NCBI GenBank assembly: GCA_902363515.1
Contig: CABJAN010000008.1
Span: 1-64,000, forward strand
Source: Bacillota bacterium
GTDB taxonomy: Bacteria; Bacillota; Clostridia; Lachnospirales; Lachnospiraceae
Reading direction: 5' to 3'
DNA: 64,000 bases
The position numbers and the translations under genes are program-made. Under the pieces are notes generated by a model. The model was given only the letters and a program-made list of their open reading frames with translations, had not been told where the DNA came from and did no database searches. How positions within the stretch are numbered: the first letter of the stretch is position 1; each line of letters starts with the position of its first letter. This document shows positions 17,110-26,206 of this stretch, piece after piece.

Positions 17110-17684
17110 AACACTCCTTTCGAAGAGAGAACACCTTCCCCGGTTCTGGTTACTGCCTCTTTTAAGGCATGGGCAAAAGCCTTAAACAAAGCTTCGATTT
17201 TATGGTGGTCATTCTCCCCATACAAGGTTTTCAGATGCAGGGTCAGCCCTGCCTGAAATGCCAGCGCACGGAAAAATTCTTTTACCATACAGCAATCCAA
17301 AGTTCCCACAGAGGGATTAGCATATTCGGTGTCAAAAACCAAAAAAGCTCTTCCGCTTACATCTAAAGCACAGAATCCCAAAGCCTCATCCATAGGAACA
17401 TAGAAGCTTCCGTAGCGCCTGATACCAGCCTTATCCTCTAATGCCTGATGAAGGGCCATTCCCATGACAATTCCTAAATCTTCAATACTGTGATGACAGT
17501 CCACCTCAAGGTCTCCTTCCATGGAAAGCTGAATATCAAACCCTCCATGTACACACAAAGCCTGCATCATATGGTCAAAAAATCCCACGCCACAAGAGCC
17601 TTCATACCTTCCCTCTCCGTCCAGATTCCAGGATAAGGAAATCCGGGTTTCTCTTGTATTTCTCTCAATCTGTCCCATTCTCAT
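17106..17684 (-). CDS. hisB: Imidazoleglycerol-phosphate dehydratase HisB
   Basis: Dehydrates imidazole glycerol phosphate to imidazole-acetol phosphate. It is a monofunctional 192-aa enzyme with no fused phosphatase, so histidinol phosphatase must be encoded elsewhere. The manganese-binding His motifs are FFDHMMQ, DCHHSIEDLG and ENDHHKIEALFKAF. Start chosen at 17684, where GGGGGTGG precedes the ATG; the earlier start at 17699 lacks a site. Confidence 0.95.
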   Translation of the reverse strand: MRMGQIERNTRETRISLSWNLDGEGRYEGSCGVGFFDHMMQALCVHGGFDIQLSMEGDLEVDCHHSIEDLGIVMGMALHQALEDKAGIRRYGSFYVPMDEALGFCALDVSGRAFLVFDTEYANPSVGTLDCCMVKEFFRALAFQAGLTLHLKTLYGENDHHKIEALFKAFAHALKEAVTRTGEGVLSSKGVL

Positions 17685-17702
17685 GAAAACCACCCCCATA
17701 TA

Positions 17703-18752
17703 TTAAGAAAGCAATCTATCCAGCGCCAGAACCAGTTCCCGGTTCTCTTCCCTGGAACCTGCTGTGATTCGCAGATATCCCTTCATATACCTTATGGAAA
17801 TCCCTGCTTTCTGCAAATTTTCAAAAATCTCCTTTGCCCCCTGTACTTTCAGATAAACAAAGTTTGTACTGGTGGCATAGACCTTTTCTATCTCTTGCTT
17901 ATTGTCTTCCAGCTTCTTTAATTTCTCATATAAGTCCTCTCTGGAGCTGCGGATTTTTTCTATACATTCTCTGAGATAGTCAGGGTGATTCAAAAGCACA
18001 CAGCCTGCTGCCTGGGTCATGGCATTTACATTATAAGGAGATTTTACCCCTCTTAAAATCCTGGTAAGCTTTTCATTTGCCGCCGCAAATCCCAGCCGTA
18101 TGGCTGCCATTCCAAAGGCTTTGGAAAAAGTTTTCAGCACAATGATATTTTCATAACGTTTGATTTCAGACAGTACCGAACCCTCTGCAAAATCCATATA
18201 AGCCTCATCCACCACAACCAGAGCATCCATTTGCTCCACCATCTGCAGAATATCTTCCCTCTTTGCCAGAAGAGATGTTGGGTTACAGGGATTGGAAAAA
18301 ATCACAACCTTTGCCTTTGTTTCCCTTGCCTTCTCAATAACCTCTTCGGGTAAAATCACCATATCTTCTCCCTTTCCCATTATTTCCACCCTGGCACCTA
18401 TGGCTCTTCCATAAAATTCATACATGGAAAAATCCGGGGCAATGGTAAGCATGGTATCTCCTTTTTCCAGAAAGTTCAGAAGAATCAGGGAAATCAGTTC
18501 GTCCGAACCATTCCCCGCAGTGAGAAATTCTGGTTTCACCTGAAAAAAACTGCCGAATTTTTCGCACAGCTTCTGTGCCATGGGATCTGGGTAACGGTGG
18601 AAATCAAGTTCTGATACTGCTTTTCCTACTTCTTCCCGAATAAAATCCGGCAAATCCAGAAAACTCTCATTGGCATCCAGCCGGATTCTAAAATCCCCTG
18701 TTACCGGCTCATACACTTCCATATTTTTTAACCGCTCTGGTATTTTGTACAT
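17703..18752 (-). CDS. hisC: Histidinol-phosphate aminotransferase HisC
   Basis: A PLP-dependent transaminase, 349 aa, converting imidazole-acetol phosphate to histidinol phosphate. The PLP lysine is Lys211 in TFSKAFGMAAIRLGF. SNPCNPTS and VVDEAYMDF are the cofactor-binding blocks, and NESF near residue 28 is typical of HisC. It sits 15 nt downstream of hisG, where many relatives have hisD between the two. Confidence 0.95.
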   Translation of the reverse strand: MYKIPERLKNMEVYEPVTGDFRIRLDANESFLDLPDFIREEVGKAVSELDFHRYPDPMAQKLCEKFGSFFQVKPEFLTAGNGSDELISLILLNFLEKGDTMLTIAPDFSMYEFYGRAIGARVEIMGKGEDMVILPEEVIEKARETKAKVVIFSNPCNPTSLLAKREDILQMVEQMDALVVVDEAYMDFAEGSVLSEIKRYENIIVLKTFSKAFGMAAIRLGFAAANEKLTRILRGVKSPYNVNAMTQAAGCVLLNHPDYLRECIEKIRSSREDLYEKLKKLEDNKQEIEKVYATSTNFVYLKVQGAKEIFENLQKAGISIRYMKGYLRITAGSREENRELVLALDRLLS

Positions 18753-18767
18753 CTTTCCACGCCCTTT

Positions 18768-19406
18768 CTATCCCCTGTTTTTCACATCTGCTTCTACCTT
18801 TTGAATGAACTCCTCTATCTCTGCTTTTCTTAATTTCATACTGGCAATGTTTACAATTAACCGGGCGCTTACAGGACAGATATCTTCCAGGACCTCCAGC
18901 CCGTTTTCCTTAAGCGTTGTGCCTGTCTCCACAATATCCACAATGGCATCTGCCAGTCCCAAAACAGGCGCCAGTTCCACAGAGCCCTCTATTTTCACCA
19001 GATTAATATCCATGTTCTTACTTTCAAAAAAACTCTTTGCCACATTCATATATTTACTGGCAATGGTTCTTGTGTGATAACCACGGTACACATCCGTACC
19101 CTTTACCGAAGCCAGGGCAAATCTGCATTTTCCAAAGCCCAAATCTGCGATTTCGTAAAAGGTGCCTCCCTTTTCCATAATGGTGTCTTTCCCCACCACG
19201 CCCATATCACAGACTCCGGTTTCCACATAGGTCACCACATCTGCCGCCTTTGCCAGAACCAATTCCAGACTGCCATCCCCAATGGGAAAAATCAGTTTTC
19301 TTCCTTTTTCCCTTACACTGGTGCAGTCATATCCTATACGTTCCAGCATTTCTACAGTTTTCTCTTCCAGCCGCCCTTTAGTCAGGGCTATTCTAATTGG
19401 TCTCAT
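18768..19406 (-). CDS. hisG: ATP phosphoribosyltransferase catalytic subunit HisG (short form)
   Basis: First, committed step: joins ATP and PRPP. At 212 aa this is the short HisG lacking the C-terminal ACT-like regulatory domain, which needs HisZ as partner; hisZ is the gene just upstream and overlaps by 14 nt. Motifs include LTKGRLEEKT at the N-terminus, CDMGVVGKDTI, and the PRPP loop DAIVDIVETGTTLKENGLE. Feedback inhibition by histidine would act through HisZ. Confidence 0.96.
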   Translation of the reverse strand: MRPIRIALTKGRLEEKTVEMLERIGYDCTSVREKGRKLIFPIGDGSLELVLAKAADVVTYVETGVCDMGVVGKDTIMEKGGTFYEIADLGFGKCRFALASVKGTDVYRGYHTRTIASKYMNVAKSFFESKNMDINLVKIEGSVELAPVLGLADAIVDIVETGTTLKENGLEVLEDICPVSARLIVNIASMKLRKAEIEEFIQKVEADVKNRG

Positions 19407-20583
19407 ATTCTCTGATTTCCTCCCCTATAACATGTACCTGCGGGATTCCTTTTTCCCTGGCATATTCCAGGGTTTCCTCCAGGGTATCAAAAACACTGTT
19501 CTCTGATAAAATCCCCTGTTCCTCCAACTGTTTCCTATAATGGACACTGGCAGGCACATGAGCCAGGTTTTGGGCAAAAACCAGAATCTCCGGTACAGAC
19601 TCCGGCGCCGGACTTACGGTCTGGCTGGCTAAATCTACATTAATCCCAAATCCAATGGAGCCATAATCCTCTCCAAACTGCCCCAGCAGGTTATCATACC
19701 GCCCTCCAGAGAGAATCTGCTCCCCGATTCCATTGCAATACCCCCTGAAAATAATTCCTGTATAATATTCCGCCAGATTCACCAGCCCCAAATCAATCAT
19801 CACCTTATCTCCAAGTCCTAACTCCTGAAGATATTCATATATATTTTTCAGATAATCCAGACACTCCCTGGCTCCGTTTTCATCAAACAGCTCATAAGCC
19901 TTCTCAAAAACTTCCTCTCCTCCAAACAGTCCTGGCAGCTTCCGAAGCGCCCGGGCAGCCTTGTTCTCCTTCGCCTTACCAAGAATATCTGTAAGACTTG
20001 CATAATTCTTCTGCTCAATAAGAAACCGGATTTCTTCCTTAGTATCCTCATCTGCATCCAGACTGTCCATAATGGCCTTAAAATATCCAATATGGCAAAG
20101 TTCCAGTCTGTAACCGCCCTGACTGATTTTTTCCAGACTTCTGGCAGCCAGCTCAATGACTTCCAAATCACTTCTCACAGTGGAGCCGCCAATGAGTTCA
20201 ATGCCCACCTGGTTGATTTCCACACTCTTGCTCTTCCTCTGAGGAAAGCCCCGGTAAATATTCCGGTTATAATAAATACGGATAGGCTTTGGCATACCCT
20301 TTAATCTGGTGGCAGTAAGCCGGGCAACAGGTACTGTGCAGTCCGGGCACAGCACCATGAGTCTGCCTTTGGCATCCGTGAGTTTATACATGGTCTCTTT
20401 TGGCAGGTACTTGGCAGCTTTCCCAAACACATCATAAAACTCCAGCGCCGGTGTCATAACTCTGCGATACCCCTGAGTGTCAAACAAATCCTTTAAAGTT
20501 TTCGTCACCTGGGAACGCTGGTCACATTCACTGAAAAGCAAGTCCCTGGTTCCATCTGGTGTAATCTTATCGTAATATCTCAT
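19393..20583 (-). CDS. hisZ: ATP phosphoribosyltransferase regulatory subunit HisZ
   Basis: A paralogue of histidyl-tRNA synthetase that lacks aminoacylation and forms a hetero-octamer with short HisG, conferring histidine sensitivity. At 396 aa, residues about 1-320 match the class II synthetase core (TPDGTRDLLFSE, RGFPQRKSKSVEINQVGIEL, SGGRYDNLLGQFG). The tRNA-binding domain of HisS is replaced by a short tail. First gene of the operon, with its promoter about 30 nt upstream. Confidence 0.94.
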   Translation of the reverse strand: MRYYDKITPDGTRDLLFSECDQRSQVTKTLKDLFDTQGYRRVMTPALEFYDVFGKAAKYLPKETMYKLTDAKGRLMVLCPDCTVPVARLTATRLKGMPKPIRIYYNRNIYRGFPQRKSKSVEINQVGIELIGGSTVRSDLEVIELAARSLEKISQGGYRLELCHIGYFKAIMDSLDADEDTKEEIRFLIEQKNYASLTDILGKAKENKAARALRKLPGLFGGEEVFEKAYELFDENGARECLDYLKNIYEYLQELGLGDKVMIDLGLVNLAEYYTGIIFRGYCNGIGEQILSGGRYDNLLGQFGEDYGSIGFGINVDLASQTVSPAPESVPEILVFAQNLAHVPASVHYRKQLEEQGILSENSVFDTLEETLEYAREKGIPQVHVIGEEIREYETN

Positions 20584-20604
20584 ATCCCTGTCCCCTTCGC
20601 TTTA

Positions 20605-20644
20605 GCGTGCTACCATATTAGCATTACGCATTACATTTTGTCAA
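20605..20644 (-). promoter_or_regulatory. his operon promoter with overlapping imperfect palindrome
   Basis: On the minus strand, a -35 TTGACA (20639-20644) and a -10 TAATAT (20615-20620) are separated by 18 bp. GCGTGCTA (20605-20612) and TAGCATTACGC (20619-20629) form an imperfect inverted repeat spanning the -10, a likely repressor operator. The leader is only about 25 nt, so no T-box or attenuator fits. Confidence 0.6.
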
Positions 20645-20651
20645 CCGTTTT

Positions 20652-21179
20652 TTACAGCATAATCCCAGCAAGAAAAACACTTACTCCTATTCCTGCCACA
20701 GTAGCCGCCAGGGCTCCCGGTATGGTATAGCGGGTCTTATGTACTTTTGCTGCAATAAAATACACAGAAACCGTATAAAAAATAGTTTCTGTGCATGACA
20801 TCATAATGGACGCAATCAGTCCGATTCTGGAATCTGTGCCAAACTCCCGGAAAATATCCAGCACAAGTCCTGTAGCTGCGCTGGAAGAAAACATCCGTAC
20901 AATAGTAAGAGGCACCAAATCCGCCGGAAATCCTATGGGGTCCGTAAGCTGTCCCAGCACCTTTCCAAGCATCTCCAGAAAACCGGAGGCTCTCAGCACG
21001 CCTACTGCCACCATAAGACCAATAAGGGTAGGCAAAATTCCTACCACTGTCCTTAGTCCGTCTTTGGCACCTTTTACAAATTCTTCGTACACCTTACATT
21101 TCATAAGGATTCCAAAACCTACAATATAGAATAAAATAAGAGGGATACTGATTTCTGACAAAAACATTAAAATCTGCAC
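20652..21179 (-). CDS. spmB: Spore maturation protein B (SpmB)
   Basis: A 175-aa membrane protein with four to five hydrophobic segments and a nucleoside-recognition (Gate) domain. Family-typical stretches are ILPTLIGLMVAVGVLRASG and SSSAATGLVLDIFREFG. In Bacillus, SpmA and SpmB help dehydrate the spore core. Start is GTG 21179 after GGGGTGAT. spmA normally precedes spmB directly, but here the upstream gene is recQ and no spmA is in the window. Confidence 0.9.
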   Translation of the reverse strand: MQILMFLSEISIPLILFYIVGFGILMKCKVYEEFVKGAKDGLRTVVGILPTLIGLMVAVGVLRASGFLEMLGKVLGQLTDPIGFPADLVPLTIVRMFSSSAATGLVLDIFREFGTDSRIGLIASIMMSCTETIFYTVSVYFIAAKVHKTRYTIPGALAATVAGIGVSVFLAGIML

Positions 21180-21233
21180 GGTATCACCCCATGGGCTTTT
21201 TATATGTTTATGCCTCCCCTCCTAAATGATATG

Positions 21234-23084
21234 TTACTTTTCTATGTTCTTATCGCGAATAAACTCCTGAATCAGATTTTCAAAGGCTTTTCCATATTTT
21301 TCATATTTACTGTTTCCCACACCGTTAATTGCCAGCATTTCCTCCCGGTTCACTGGCAGATATGTACTCATTTCCCGCAAAGTCTTATCTGAAAAGATAA
21401 TATAAGGGGGGATATGGGCTTTCTGCGCCATTTGATAGCGATATTGCCGAAGAATTTCAAACAATTCCGGATATTTTACATCTTCTACTGACCGTTTCTT
21501 CTGAGCTTTTTGTTTGGTTTCTGCCTTTTCCTGCTCTTTTGGCAGCTTCAAAAACACCTGTGCGCTGTCCTTTTCCTGAAGAAATTCTCTGCCCTTTTCC
21601 CCCAGTTTTAACACCGGATAGTCTCCCGGTGTGAGCCACAAATATTCTTTTACCAGCAAATCATTTAAAATCTGACGAAGGCGCACAATGGTTCTGTCCT
21701 TTAACACTCCATAATAAGGATTCTCCTGAAGCCTGAACTGCCTCACTTTTGCGCTGTCTGAGCCATGTACCGCATCAATCACAGCCTGGATGCCATACCT
21801 CTGTCCACTGGAAAGGGTCATGTTCAGAATTCCGGCTGCTTCTTCTGTCACATCCACATCCTGAAATTCTGTAAGACAGTTTCTGCAATTTCCGCAGTAA
21901 TTTCCTCCATATTCGCCAAAATACCTAAGAATATAATCTCTGAGGCACTCATTTGTGAAACAATAGAATGTCATTTTCCGAAGGCGCTCATAGTTCCGTT
22001 CCCGGATTACTTCCTGCTCTTCTCTTCCCAGTTCTTCATTGCTTACCTGCTGCTCAATGAGAAATTCATTCATTTTCACATCCTGGCCGCCATAATAAAG
22101 AATACACTCTCCCGGCTCCCCATCTCTGCCTGCTCTTCCTGCCTCCTGATAATAGCTTTCAATATCCTTTGGCATATTATAATGAATGACAAACCGCACA
22201 TTGGACTTATCAATTCCCATGCCAAAGGCATTGGTTGCCACCATAATAGGAGCTGCATCATAAATAAAATCTTCCTGGTTCTGCTTTTTCTCTTCCTCCG
22301 AAAGCCCGGCGTGATACCGCACGACCGGATATCCTGCCTGCACCAGTTCCTGGTGAACTTCCTCTACTGTTTTTCTGGTATTGCAGTAAATAATACCGCT
22401 TTTCTCTGAATTTCTTCTCAGATATTCTAACAAAGCTTCTGTCTTATTTTTCGGCTTCTCCACTGCAAAATACAGATTTTTCCGGTCATACCCCGTCACC
22501 AGTACATCCGGATTTTTCAGCCCTAAAATGCACAAAATATCTTCCTTTACTGCTTTCGTTGCTGTTGCGGTATAGGCTGCCAGAACAGGACGCATGGGAA
22601 GCTGCTGAATAAAATCTACGATTTTTAAATAGCTTGGACGGAAATCCTGTCCCCACTGGGAAATACAGTGGGCTTCATCCACAGCCACCATAGAAATGGG
22701 AACCTCCTGTGCCAGAGCCAGAAAAGACTCTGTCATAAGCCGCTCCGGCGCAGCGTAAATAATCTTGTAACGCCCCTGGCGGGCAAATTCCATTGCTTTT
22801 CTAAATTGCCCCTCTGTGAGCGAACTGTTAATATAAGCCGCATGAATTCCCGCTGCATTTAATGCACTCACCTGATCTTTCATAAGAGAAATCAAAGGTG
22901 AAACCACAATGGTGATTCCAGGAAACAACAATGCAGGAACCTGAAAGCAAATAGATTTTCCTGCCCCTGTAGGCATAATTCCCAGCACATCCCGCCCTGA
23001 AAGAGTGCTGTCCACCAGACGTTCCTGACCCTGACGGAATGTGGTATAACCAAACGTCTCTTTTAAAACCTGATATTTATCCAT
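21234..23084 (-). CDS. recQ: ATP-dependent DNA helicase RecQ
   Basis: A 3'-5' helicase used in recombination and fork repair, 616 aa. The helicase core (about 1-340) has Walker A TGAGKSICFQ, DEAHCISQWG, TATATK and QEAGRAGRDGE. A four-Cys zinc module (CLRDYILRYFGEYGGNYCG, then NCRNC) and a winged helix follow. A C-terminal HRDC domain (about 530-600) ends in INGVGNSKYEKYGKAF. This is the complete domain set of a bacterial RecQ. Co-directional with spmB. Confidence 0.95.
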   Translation of the reverse strand: MDKYQVLKETFGYTTFRQGQERLVDSTLSGRDVLGIMPTGAGKSICFQVPALLFPGITIVVSPLISLMKDQVSALNAAGIHAAYINSSLTEGQFRKAMEFARQGRYKIIYAAPERLMTESFLALAQEVPISMVAVDEAHCISQWGQDFRPSYLKIVDFIQQLPMRPVLAAYTATATKAVKEDILCILGLKNPDVLVTGYDRKNLYFAVEKPKNKTEALLEYLRRNSEKSGIIYCNTRKTVEEVHQELVQAGYPVVRYHAGLSEEEKKQNQEDFIYDAAPIMVATNAFGMGIDKSNVRFVIHYNMPKDIESYYQEAGRAGRDGEPGECILYYGGQDVKMNEFLIEQQVSNEELGREEQEVIRERNYERLRKMTFYCFTNECLRDYILRYFGEYGGNYCGNCRNCLTEFQDVDVTEEAAGILNMTLSSGQRYGIQAVIDAVHGSDSAKVRQFRLQENPYYGVLKDRTIVRLRQILNDLLVKEYLWLTPGDYPVLKLGEKGREFLQEKDSAQVFLKLPKEQEKAETKQKAQKKRSVEDVKYPELFEILRQYRYQMAQKAHIPPYIIFSDKTLREMSTYLPVNREEMLAINGVGNSKYEKYGKAFENLIQEFIRDKNIEK

Positions 23085-23194
23085 TGTTATTCTCTATGAA
23101 GCCCTGCCTCATATACTCCTCTCTCAATAGCCTTCGCAGAATTAAATCTTGTTTCAAAATTTTATCATTTTCAAAAGTATTTTACAAGTTCAGA

Positions 23195-23226
23195 CAAAAA
23201 ACGGAGCCTGGAAAAGCCCCGTTTTT
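23195..23226 (-). terminator. Intrinsic terminator after the sigma/anti-sigma pair
   Basis: In minus-strand RNA, AACGGGGC pairs with GCTCCGTT around an 8-nt loop, followed by TTTTTT. Confidence 0.8.
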
Positions 23227-23242
23227 CATATTTTTTATCCTC

Positions 23243-23794
23243 TTATTTTCCTATCTCTTCTGTTGTAAGTTCTGCCTTCTGTGGTGTTCCTGTAACGATT
23301 GCCTTATAGTTCCTTCCATCATAGGAATACTCTTTGGTATAGGTTCCGTTTCTTTGAAGCTCCTCTGTGATATCAAACTCTTCCTCACCAATGGTCAGTC
23401 CCAGTCTGCCGCTGTCTGCATGATAAACCAGGGTTACATAATATTCTCCGTTTTCTCCATATCCATGTACCACACGTATTTCTGTTCCGTCTTCTGTATA
23501 GGTGACGGTTTCTTTTGGCGTAGATGCTTCTTTATCAATGGTTAAATTCTCATACCAGATAATAAGCTGGTTGGTAGCATTTTGTACAATGTCCCCATTT
23601 GTCGCCGCTACTACACCTACAGATAAGGAAAAAATCAAGGTAACACAGGCCGCTGCTCCTACAAAGGTTTTCCGTTTGATTCTGGAATATTTTTTCGGTT
23701 CTTTCATGGTAATAACCTCCCTTACTGACTCCCTGGAAGGCTGGAGCCCGCGGCAGATTTCTTGGTATTTTTCTTTTGGAAATGATTTATTCAT
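23243..23794 (-). CDS. Putative membrane anti-sigma factor / small exported-domain protein
   Basis: A 183-aa single-pass protein. The cytoplasmic N-terminus is about 40 residues, a membrane helix spans about 43-65 (TFVGAAACVTLIFSLSVGVV), and an outside domain of about 115 strand-rich residues follows. Its start overlaps the upstream ECF sigma gene by 8 nt, the usual arrangement for a sigma factor and its membrane inhibitor. No zinc-binding HxxxCxxC motif is visible, so the anti-sigma role rests on position and topology alone. Confidence 0.6.
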   Translation of the reverse strand: MNKSFPKEKYQEICRGLQPSRESVREVITMKEPKKYSRIKRKTFVGAAACVTLIFSLSVGVVAATNGDIVQNATNQLIIWYENLTIDKEASTPKETVTYTEDGTEIRVVHGYGENGEYYVTLVYHADSGRLGLTIGEEEFDITEELQRNGTYTKEYSYDGRNYKAIVTGTPQKAELTTEEIGK

Positions 23795-24296
23795 AATATC
23801 CAGCCTCCTCTAACTGCTTTTTCAGTTTCCTTCGCGCCCGGTCAAGCTGTGTCTGAATGGTAGAAGGATTTCGCCCCAGAATTCCGGCTATTTCTGCCAC
23901 TGAATATTCCTCATAATAATACAGATAAACCGGCATCCTATACTTTCTTGGCAATCCGAAAACCGCTTCCAGAATCAGTTCTCTCTGTTCCTTTTCCCTG
24001 GTATTCTCCGTAAAATCATCTGGAATTTCTCCCTGTTCCCCAAAGGTTTCCAGATAATCTGTCTTCTTTTTCCAGGAAGAGGCAAAGAGCCTTTTACATT
24101 CATTAGCTGTTACCTTTAAAAGCCAGTATTTCCCATGTTCCAGACTCTCAAACTCCGGTTTTCTGGTATATAATTTCATAAAAACAGTCTGCATAATATC
24201 CTCTGCATCCTGGGGGTTCCTGCAGTCATGAAGAGCCAGACGATAAACCATATCGCTGTACTCTATGACAAGCTCTACAAACTTTGTTTCATCCAC
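23787..24296 (-). CDS. ECF-type RNA polymerase sigma factor
   Basis: A 169-aa sigma-70 family factor with only regions 2 and 4. Region 2 includes RNPQDAEDIMQTVFMKLYTR. Region 4 includes LPRKYRMPVYLYYYEEYS and the helix-turn-helix VAEIAGILGRNPSTIQTQL with RARRKLKK. Start chosen at GTG 24296 after GGAGAGA; the frame open to 24380 has no site there. Coupled to the membrane protein downstream, it probably answers an envelope signal. The regulon is unknown. Confidence 0.85.
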   Translation of the reverse strand: MDETKFVELVIEYSDMVYRLALHDCRNPQDAEDIMQTVFMKLYTRKPEFESLEHGKYWLLKVTANECKRLFASSWKKKTDYLETFGEQGEIPDDFTENTREKEQRELILEAVFGLPRKYRMPVYLYYYEEYSVAEIAGILGRNPSTIQTQLDRARRKLKKQLEEAGYYE

Positions 24297-24386
24297 AATT
24301 CTCTCTCCGTAAGCACATGTTGTTGGTTTCCTAAAAGGCCTTTCACTTATAATACCTTTGTCATGGATGAAAAATCTCACTTTTCC

Positions 24387-25451
24387 TTACAGATTTTCAA
24401 TTTTTTTCTCAATCCAGCCTTTGTTTCCTCTTCCTTTAAAAAATCCGAAATTAAGAATCTGATTCTCTTTTGAACTTACAGAAACCATAAATTGAATCCG
24501 AAACACAAAATCTTCCGCCTCAAAAATAGTAAAAGGGTGTTCCTCCACTGCCATCACCTGCATGGTTCCTCTGCGAAAGCAGGGATATTGTCCGGCAAAT
24601 CCCTTCTCTTCCAGAATATGAATCATTTCCTTCCGCTGTCTTTTAATTTTTTCATTCATTTCTTTTCCATAATCTCTTCTGGGATATTCATTGGAAGCTT
24701 CACAAACCTTCCGGTAAATCACCTGATAAACACCAGCCCCGTTCTTCCCTGCCAGGAATTTTTCTATCTTCTTCTCCAGCCTGGCAACAGGTTTTTTCTC
24801 ATACCTGTCCAGCAGTTTTGCAAACCCTTTCTCCCCTGTCAGAAGAGCCATTTTCTTCATGGTTTCTACCCCGGTAATGGTGTCTGTATACCAATCTTCC
24901 AGGGAATTTCCAACAGGTGACCAGGCACGAAAAGGAGCGAACTCCATCAAAGGAATCAGCTCCAATTCTTTCTCTGTACAGACTTCCTCTCCTAGATATT
25001 CATACTTATCATAAATGGTTCCAATCATATAAACCAACTGGCGCCACTGTTCCATTCCCTGTACCCAGAAATGACCAATTTCATGGTACTGATAACACGC
25101 TAAATGCTCTGTAATCTCCTCAAACCACAGGGTAAAAACATTATCTTCTCCCTGCTTTACCACCAATCCCACAGAGCCATTATGTTCTGTAAGATATGCC
25201 TCTGTTTTCTCTTTGCAATGAGGCAGATAAGCTCCTGTTATCCTGCAATTTCCCAAAATCAGATAGCACTCCAGGGCATCATTCATCATATAGGGAATAC
25301 AGGTTTGTTTCTCTCCATTCTGACTATTTTTCCAGCACACTTCCAGAGCCTGGCACTTGATAATTTCTGCCAGTTTTCTATAAGAATCCGGCATCTCCTT
25401 TTTCAATCCCGGAAGGTAAGGTTCCAATGCTTCAAAGTCTCTCTCTTTCAT
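24387..25451 (-). CDS. Unknown protein with HEXXH motif (possibly DUF3878-like)
   Basis: A 354-aa cytoplasmic protein (no signal, no membrane helix). I cannot name its family with confidence; it resembles Lachnospiraceae proteins grouped as DUF3878. Residues about 140-160 contain YHEIGHFW, an H-E-x2-H pattern as in zinc-dependent peptidases, within a helical stretch; a third ligand could be the Glu in WYTDTITGVETM. The N-terminal part is rich in Cys and aromatic residues. It lies 12 nt after the histidine phosphatase gene and upstream of the sigma factor, all in one direction. Catalysis is not established. Confidence 0.6.
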   Translation of the reverse strand: MKERDFEALEPYLPGLKKEMPDSYRKLAEIIKCQALEVCWKNSQNGEKQTCIPYMMNDALECYLILGNCRITGAYLPHCKEKTEAYLTEHNGSVGLVVKQGEDNVFTLWFEEITEHLACYQYHEIGHFWVQGMEQWRQLVYMIGTIYDKYEYLGEEVCTEKELELIPLMEFAPFRAWSPVGNSLEDWYTDTITGVETMKKMALLTGEKGFAKLLDRYEKKPVARLEKKIEKFLAGKNGAGVYQVIYRKVCEASNEYPRRDYGKEMNEKIKRQRKEMIHILEEKGFAGQYPCFRRGTMQVMAVEEHPFTIFEAEDFVFRIQFMVSVSSKENQILNFGFFKGRGNKGWIEKKIENL

Positions 25452-25463
25452 CCTGCACTCTCA

Positions 25464-26195
25464 CTAATCATGTCTTTCTTCTGAATTTTCATAGGCTTCA
25501 CAGAATCTTGCGGCAAAAGCCGGAGACTCCTGGTTTGCATACAAATGAGAAATATCCCCAAAAGAAAGCATACGGAAACTGGCAATGCCCTTCCTTCTCT
25601 CTTCTGTCACAACTGTGGTCACAGCGGTAGGCGCTGCACAACACTGGTGCCATAAAACCATAGGAGAAATGTTCAAAAGATGACTGAGAAGCACGCACTC
25701 CAATCCAAAATGACAGAAAAACACCAGAGTATCATTGTTGGCTTTCTCTGCACTGTAATACTTTCCTTCTCTTACATATCCATGTTCCTGAAGTAAGTTA
25801 TCAAAGTTTTCAATCACCCAGTCATACTCCTGTTTCACACCTGCTTCCAGAAAAACCGGAGACTTCCACCACTGATCTGCATGGAAAAAATTCTCCTGAT
25901 TCATCCAGTCCTGGGGCAGCCAGTCCCAGGAAATCGTTTTCTTATCTGCTCTGTCCGGACGGTTAATTCTGGGGGCAAACTCCCTGAGCCACTCCTTTTC
26001 AATGGCTGTTCTTCCCACCTTTTTCAGTGTACAGGAAGCAGTATCTTTTGCCCTTCCCAGTGGGGAAACATAGAACTCTTTCACGTCTAGTTTTTCTAAT
26101 CTTTCTGCCAGATATCCGGCTTCTTTCCATCCCTTTTCTGTAAGGGAATCTATAGTATAATCCGGATCTCCATGCCTTACAATTACTAATTTCAT
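25464..26195 (-). CDS. Histidine phosphatase family protein
   Basis: A 243-aa member of the phosphoglycerate-mutase-like superfamily. The catalytic RHG is at residues 7-9 (KLVIVRHGDPDY), the second basic site is in VSPLGRAKDTA, and the second His is in FFCHFGLECVL. The substrate cannot be told from sequence. AAGGAGG precedes the ATG. The stretch FAPRINRPDRADKKTISWDW, between the two conserved parts, is an insertion seen in Clostridial members. Confidence 0.85.
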   Translation of the reverse strand: MKLVIVRHGDPDYTIDSLTEKGWKEAGYLAERLEKLDVKEFYVSPLGRAKDTASCTLKKVGRTAIEKEWLREFAPRINRPDRADKKTISWDWLPQDWMNQENFFHADQWWKSPVFLEAGVKQEYDWVIENFDNLLQEHGYVREGKYYSAEKANNDTLVFFCHFGLECVLLSHLLNISPMVLWHQCCAAPTAVTTVVTEERRKGIASFRMLSFGDISHLYANQESPAFAARFCEAYENSEERHD

Positions 26196-26206
26196 TGTCT
26201 TCCTCC

